64,000 bases of DNA. Source: Thermotogae bacterium (lineage in GTDB: Bacteria; Thermotogota; Thermotogae; Petrotogales; Petrotogaceae). Numbering within the stretch: position 1 is the first letter of the stretch; each line of letters opens with the position of its first letter. Below, piece by piece: positions 60,841 through 64,000 of the stretch. The stretch covers positions 62,001 to 126,000 of the forward strand of contig JACKPH010000003.1 of NCBI GenBank assembly GCA_024233675.1. Direction: 5' to 3'. Below the pieces are notes generated by a model. The model was not told the origin of the DNA and did not search any database. It was given only the letters and a program-made list of their open reading frames with translations. The translations under genes and the position numbers were made by a program.

Positions 60841-61308
60841 TTACCATCTATAATGAGCAAATGCTTTATTAGCTTCAGCCATTTTATGAACGTCTTCTTT
60901 TCTTTTAACTGCAGCACCTGTACCGTTAAATGCATCCAATAATTCCTGTGAAAGTCTTTCAACCATTGTTTTACCTTCTTTTGCCTGAGCTGCACCGACA
61001 ATCCATCTTATGGCAAGAGAAGTTGCTCTTCTTTCAGGTACTTCAAACGGAACCTGATAAGTAGCTCCTCCGATTCTTCTTGATCTAACTTCGATTAAAG
61101 GTTTTACATTTTCAAATGCTTTATGAAGAGCATCTGCAGGTTTTTCACCTGTTTTTTCCGATAATATATTTAATGAAGTATAAACTATTTTCTGAGCGAT
61201 TGATTTTTTACCGTCCTGCATTACTCTGTTAACTAATTTCTGTACTAATATGTCTCCGTATACAGGATCCGGTGTTACTTTTCTTATTTCAGCACTTCTT
61301 CTTCTCAT
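60841..61308 (-). CDS. rpsG: 30S ribosomal protein S7
   Basis: 155 residues. RRRSAEIRKVTPDPVYGDILVQKL at the start, RRIGGATYQVPFEVPERR and AIRWIVGAA in the middle, and the end NKAFAHYRW. S7 nucleates the 30S head and in E. coli represses the str operon. SD GGAGGG. Confidence 0.98.
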   Translation of the reverse strand: MRRRSAEIRKVTPDPVYGDILVQKLVNRVMQDGKKSIAQKIVYTSLNILSEKTGEKPADALHKAFENVKPLIEVRSRRIGGATYQVPFEVPERRATSLAIRWIVGAAQAKEGKTMVERLSQELLDAFNGTGAAVKRKEDVHKMAEANKAFAHYRW

Positions 61309-61323
61309 TAGATTCTACCCTCC

Positions 61324-61707
61324 TTATTTCTTAGCTTCTTTTGGTCTCTTTGCACCGTATTTTGATCTTGACTGTCTTCTTGCTTCAACACCTGAAGCAT
61401 CAAGTGTCCCTCTTATTATTCTGTATCTAACACCAGGTAAATCCTTTACCCTTCCGCCTCTTATGAGAACGTTTGAATGTTCCTGAAGGTTATGTCCTTC
61501 ACCGGGTATGTATGCTGTTACTTCAGTACCGGTTGATAATCTAACCCTTGCAATTTTTCTTAAAGCTGAGTTAGGTTTTTTAGGTGTTGTTGTTGATACT
61601 CTTGTACAAACACCTCTTTTCTGAGGATTGGACTGTAAAGCCGGAGATTTTGACTTTTTAGTCATTTTTTCCCTACCGTGACGAATCAATTGGTTTATTG
61701 TTGGCAT
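61324..61707 (-). CDS. rpsL: 30S ribosomal protein S12
   Basis: 127 residues from the ATG at 61707, with GGAGGG upstream; a longer in-frame reading covers the SD itself. TTTPKKPNSALRK (streptomycin-site lysine present) and the second site GVRYRIIRGTLDASGVEARRQ look wild type, so no streptomycin resistance is suggested. First gene of the str part of the cluster. Confidence 0.97.
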   Translation of the reverse strand: MPTINQLIRHGREKMTKKSKSPALQSNPQKRGVCTRVSTTTPKKPNSALRKIARVRLSTGTEVTAYIPGEGHNLQEHSNVLIRGGRVKDLPGVRYRIIRGTLDASGVEARRQSRSKYGAKRPKEAKK

Positions 61708-61886
61708 GTAAAATTGCCCTCCTTTCAAATTTATTTAAAAATACATGTACTATTTTACATTATTAGCCTTTACTTTTATATTACGTTATGTTAACACTTG
61801 TTATCTTCTCAAATTAACAATATATAAAGTCTTCAGGTACAAAAATCCACCTTTTTCTGTGTGCGAATTTTTATCTTTTTTGAACA
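61708..61886 (-). other. Spacer upstream of rpsL
   Basis: 179 bp of AT-rich sequence between the helicase gene and rpsL. The promoter of the ribosomal cluster is expected here, but I see no -35/-10 pair good enough to name, no terminator for the helicase gene and no attenuator-like hairpin. Confidence 0.5.
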
Positions 61887-63845
61887 TTAGCTATATCTTA
61901 ACTTTAAAATTTCAACGTAATTTTTATCTATTCTCTGTATAAAATCATTTTCTTTTTTATATATGAGAAATGAATTTCTCATATAAGGGTTAACTGCACC
62001 TGTAGTCTGCTTTAAAATATAAAGTTCATTTTTTGCCCTTGTTATAGCAACATAAAAAAGTCTTTCTTCTTCTTCGATTTTTTTCTCTTTTAAAGCCATT
62101 CCGTTAGGGAAATCACCCGGATTAACCGAAATTATTATTACAACTTTCCATTCAAGCCCTTTAGCTCCGTGTACTGTTGTAAGAGTTACCTGATCTTCTT
62201 TCTGATCTTTTTCACCGTTTTTTATTTCTATATTTTCGCTTAATGTCATTTCCTCAAGAAAAGCTTCAAGCGTTTTATAGTTGGCAGCTATATCCATAAA
62301 TCTTTCTATATCCATGTTTCTTGATTTGGAATCTTTGAAATTAAGTCCTGAATATCCTGCATAAAACTCATCAAAAACAAATTTTATTATATCATAAGGA
62401 TTATTATTTTTTATTAAATAAATATTTTTTATTATTTTGATAATATTTTTGTGTTTTGCCGGTATTACTTTTTCTATAATATTTTCTAATGCCGTACCTT
62501 CCTGATAACCGGAAAATATTTTATTAAATATATTAGAGGCCGTTTTTGTCCCTACTCCGGGAAACAGTTTTAGAATTCTCATCCAGGATATTTTGTCGAG
62601 CGGATTCTGCACTATTTTTAAAAATGCAAGAATGTCTTTTATATGTGCGGTTTCTATAAATCTTTTACCGGAAAGAAGTCTGTATGATATTCTTTTTGAA
62701 TCGAGCTTCTGCTGTAATGTCATAGAAAGTGAGTGAGATCTGTAAAGAACAGCAATTTCATCTGCATTTATTCCTTCATCAAATTTATTTTCTATGAGCT
62801 GGGCAACAGCATCACACTGTTCCATATCATCAAATGTTTCTATTATGGTGGGTTTCATGTATTCTTTTCTTATCGATTTAAGTCTTTTCGGTACAGATTT
62901 TTCAGGAATCATTTCATTTACAAGTTCAACTATTTCGGGAGTTGATCTGTAATTTGTCTGAATTTTGAAAAGTTTTGTTTTGTCATCGTTTATAAAATCC
63001 TGAACATTTTCAAATCTTGCTCCCCTGAAAGAATAAATACTCTGTGCATCATCACCTACGGCTATTAAATTTTTATGCACTGATGATAAAGCTTCAATAA
63101 TATCGAGCTGTATTTTATTTGTATCCTGAAATTCATCTACAAGAACATATTTGTATCTGGATGCGATATTATTAAGTACATCTTTGTTTGTACTTAAAAG
63201 CATTGCTGTATTAACAAGAATATCGTCATAATCCATAGCATTTATGTCTCTTTTTAATTCATTATATTTTACCCACATGTCTTCTATGGCATTTTCATGC
63301 TCTATAAGATAAGGGGATACTTCCATTATGGATTCCCTGAGTGATTTAAGTGAATTTGAAGCAAAACTTATTATTTTGAGAACTACACTTTCCTTAGGTA
63401 ATTCCCTGTCATCGGAAAAATTTTCTTTATATTCATTTCTTGCAATCTTCATAAGGTCTTTTGAATCTTCGTAATCCAGAATGGTAAAGTTATTTTTATA
63501 TCCTATTCGTGCTGCATATTTTCTCAGTATCATATTACAAACATGATGAAATGTACCTGCAGTCATCGAGTCTATATTTATATTAGTAACATTTTTAACT
63601 CTTTTTATCATTTCTTTTGAAGCTGCTCTTGTAAAAGTTACTAAAAGAATATTTTCGGGACTTATGCCCGAATACAGAAGATATGCAATTTTATAAGTAA
63701 TAACCCTGGTTTTTCCGGAACCGGGTCCGGCTATTATAAGACTTTTACCGTCAGATTTTTTTACAGCTTCATACTGTTCTTCATCCAGGTCTTCTTTAAT
63801 AAATCCCGGTTCTTCAATTTTTATTTCAAAAAAATCAGAGTTCAT
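61887..63845 (-). CDS. UvrD/PcrA/Rep-type superfamily 1 DNA helicase
   Basis: 652 residues. Motif I AGPGSGKTRVITYKIAY (about 39-55), II VDEFQDTN, III AVGDDAQSIYSFRGA, IV QTNYRST, V TVHGAKGLEW and VI YVAITRAKNEL are all intact. It unwinds DNA 3'-5' in repair and replication restart. It is about 70 residues shorter than PcrA and ends soon after motif VI, so it lacks the C-terminal RNA-polymerase-binding Tudor domain of many PcrA/UvrD proteins. The gene follows rpoD by 6 nt. Confidence 0.92.
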   Translation of the reverse strand: MNSDFFEIKIEEPGFIKEDLDEEQYEAVKKSDGKSLIIAGPGSGKTRVITYKIAYLLYSGISPENILLVTFTRAASKEMIKRVKNVTNINIDSMTAGTFHHVCNMILRKYAARIGYKNNFTILDYEDSKDLMKIARNEYKENFSDDRELPKESVVLKIISFASNSLKSLRESIMEVSPYLIEHENAIEDMWVKYNELKRDINAMDYDDILVNTAMLLSTNKDVLNNIASRYKYVLVDEFQDTNKIQLDIIEALSSVHKNLIAVGDDAQSIYSFRGARFENVQDFINDDKTKLFKIQTNYRSTPEIVELVNEMIPEKSVPKRLKSIRKEYMKPTIIETFDDMEQCDAVAQLIENKFDEGINADEIAVLYRSHSLSMTLQQKLDSKRISYRLLSGKRFIETAHIKDILAFLKIVQNPLDKISWMRILKLFPGVGTKTASNIFNKIFSGYQEGTALENIIEKVIPAKHKNIIKIIKNIYLIKNNNPYDIIKFVFDEFYAGYSGLNFKDSKSRNMDIERFMDIAANYKTLEAFLEEMTLSENIEIKNGEKDQKEDQVTLTTVHGAKGLEWKVVIIISVNPGDFPNGMALKEKKIEEEERLFYVAITRAKNELYILKQTTGAVNPYMRNSFLIYKKENDFIQRIDKNYVEILKLRYS

Positions 63846-63851
63846 AATTTA

Positions 63852-64000
63852 TCACCTTAATATATTTTTTTTGCCGAGCATAGCGCTAAGTTCTTTAAGT
63901 TGTGCACTTCTGCTCGGATGTCTTAATTTTCTGAGTGCTTTTACTTCTATCTGTCTTATTCTTTCACGTGTTACGTTGAAAAACTGTCCGACTTCCTCAA
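63852..64000 (-). CDS. rpoD: Primary sigma factor (RpoD/SigA), C-terminal 49 codons only
   Basis: The frame is open to the window edge. The visible part is sigma region 4.2, whose helix-turn-helix reads EEVGQFFNVTRERIRQIEVKALRKLRHPSR (given in pieces: VTRERIRQIE is the -35 recognition helix). The stop TGA lies at 63852-63854. Region 4.2 of this type is diagnostic of the housekeeping sigma factor, in keeping with the TTGACA/TATAAT-like promoters seen here. Confidence 0.93.
   Translation of the reverse strand, partial: EEVGQFFNVTRERIRQIEVKALRKLRHPSRSAQLKELSAMLGKKNILR

Noticed and set aside
61800..61830. Rex-like TTGTTA...TTAACAA pair upstream of rpsL
   Set aside because: The two halves are about 10 bp apart instead of about 4, so the geometry is wrong for Rex.
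1..64000. CRISPR arrays, insertion sequences, prophage or integrative elements
   Set aside because: No regularly spaced repeats, transposase or integrase frames, or att-like duplications were seen; all genes are core-type.

Overview
This is a 64-kb stretch of a low-GC bacterial chromosome (roughly 30% GC by eye). It is almost entirely core genome: about 80 genes, short spacers, no insertion sequence, prophage, integron or CRISPR array. The organism is most likely a member of the Thermotogota, probably a low-GC Petrotogales-type lineage. This rests on the unbroken rpsL-rpsG-fusA-tuf-S10-spc-alpha cluster followed by rho, flagellar P- and L-ring genes (so a double envelope), PduL as phosphotransacylase, a SigH-type sigma factor, Rex, and a PIN-PhoH protein beside DUF4911, YqeG and YqeH. 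No 16S rRNA gene is present, so the placement is an inference.

Positions 1-9600 are mainly a plus-strand block: the end of a DUF5693 membrane protein, an anti-sigma-type ATPase, a convergent aminotransferase, a DEDDh exonuclease, PIN-PhoH, DUF4911, a tandemly duplicated YqeG phosphatase, YqeH GTPase and PduL. A tRNA-Thr(GGU) gene follows with its own promoter and terminator, then a coupled methyltransferase / sigma-70 / membrane-protein trio. Positions 9600-17500 hold leuS-rex on the plus strand and, convergent to them, an operon of asparaginase, an AI-2E family permease, a TPR membrane protein and tsaB.

Positions 17500-27150 form a long plus-strand run: recJ, a DUF3343 protein and ruvX, then mreB and flgF-flgG-flgA-flgH-flgI-flgJ-like, joining cell shape to flagellar rod and ring assembly. 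Positions 27143-33452 carry the minus-strand operon DUF177-rpmF-plsX-glmS-rsfS-rpsB-miaB (ribosome assembly, phospholipid and amino-sugar synthesis, tRNA modification). Positions 33600-37180 hold prfA, a small membrane protein and thrS on the plus strand.

From 37174 to the end everything is on the minus strand. Read in the direction of transcription: sigma-70 (rpoD, cut by the window edge), a UvrD/PcrA helicase, the whole str-S10-spc-alpha ribosomal supercluster from rpsL to rplQ with secY, adk, map, infA, rpmJ and rpoA, then rho, an MtaD-type deaminase, a small secreted protein whose signal peptide is encoded inside the deaminase gene, a YhcC-type radical SAM protein, the RNase P RNA and a YjbR protein.

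Two habits recur. Many genes use TTG or GTG starts placed 8-10 nt after GGAGG. Convergent genes share one compact hairpin terminator that lies on or against both stop codons. I found no obviously new defence or mobile system. The most unusual items are the double YqeG, the YqgF/RuvX with an unknown extra C-terminal domain, the signal peptide nested in mtaD, a probable ATT start codon and some unexplained leader hairpins.
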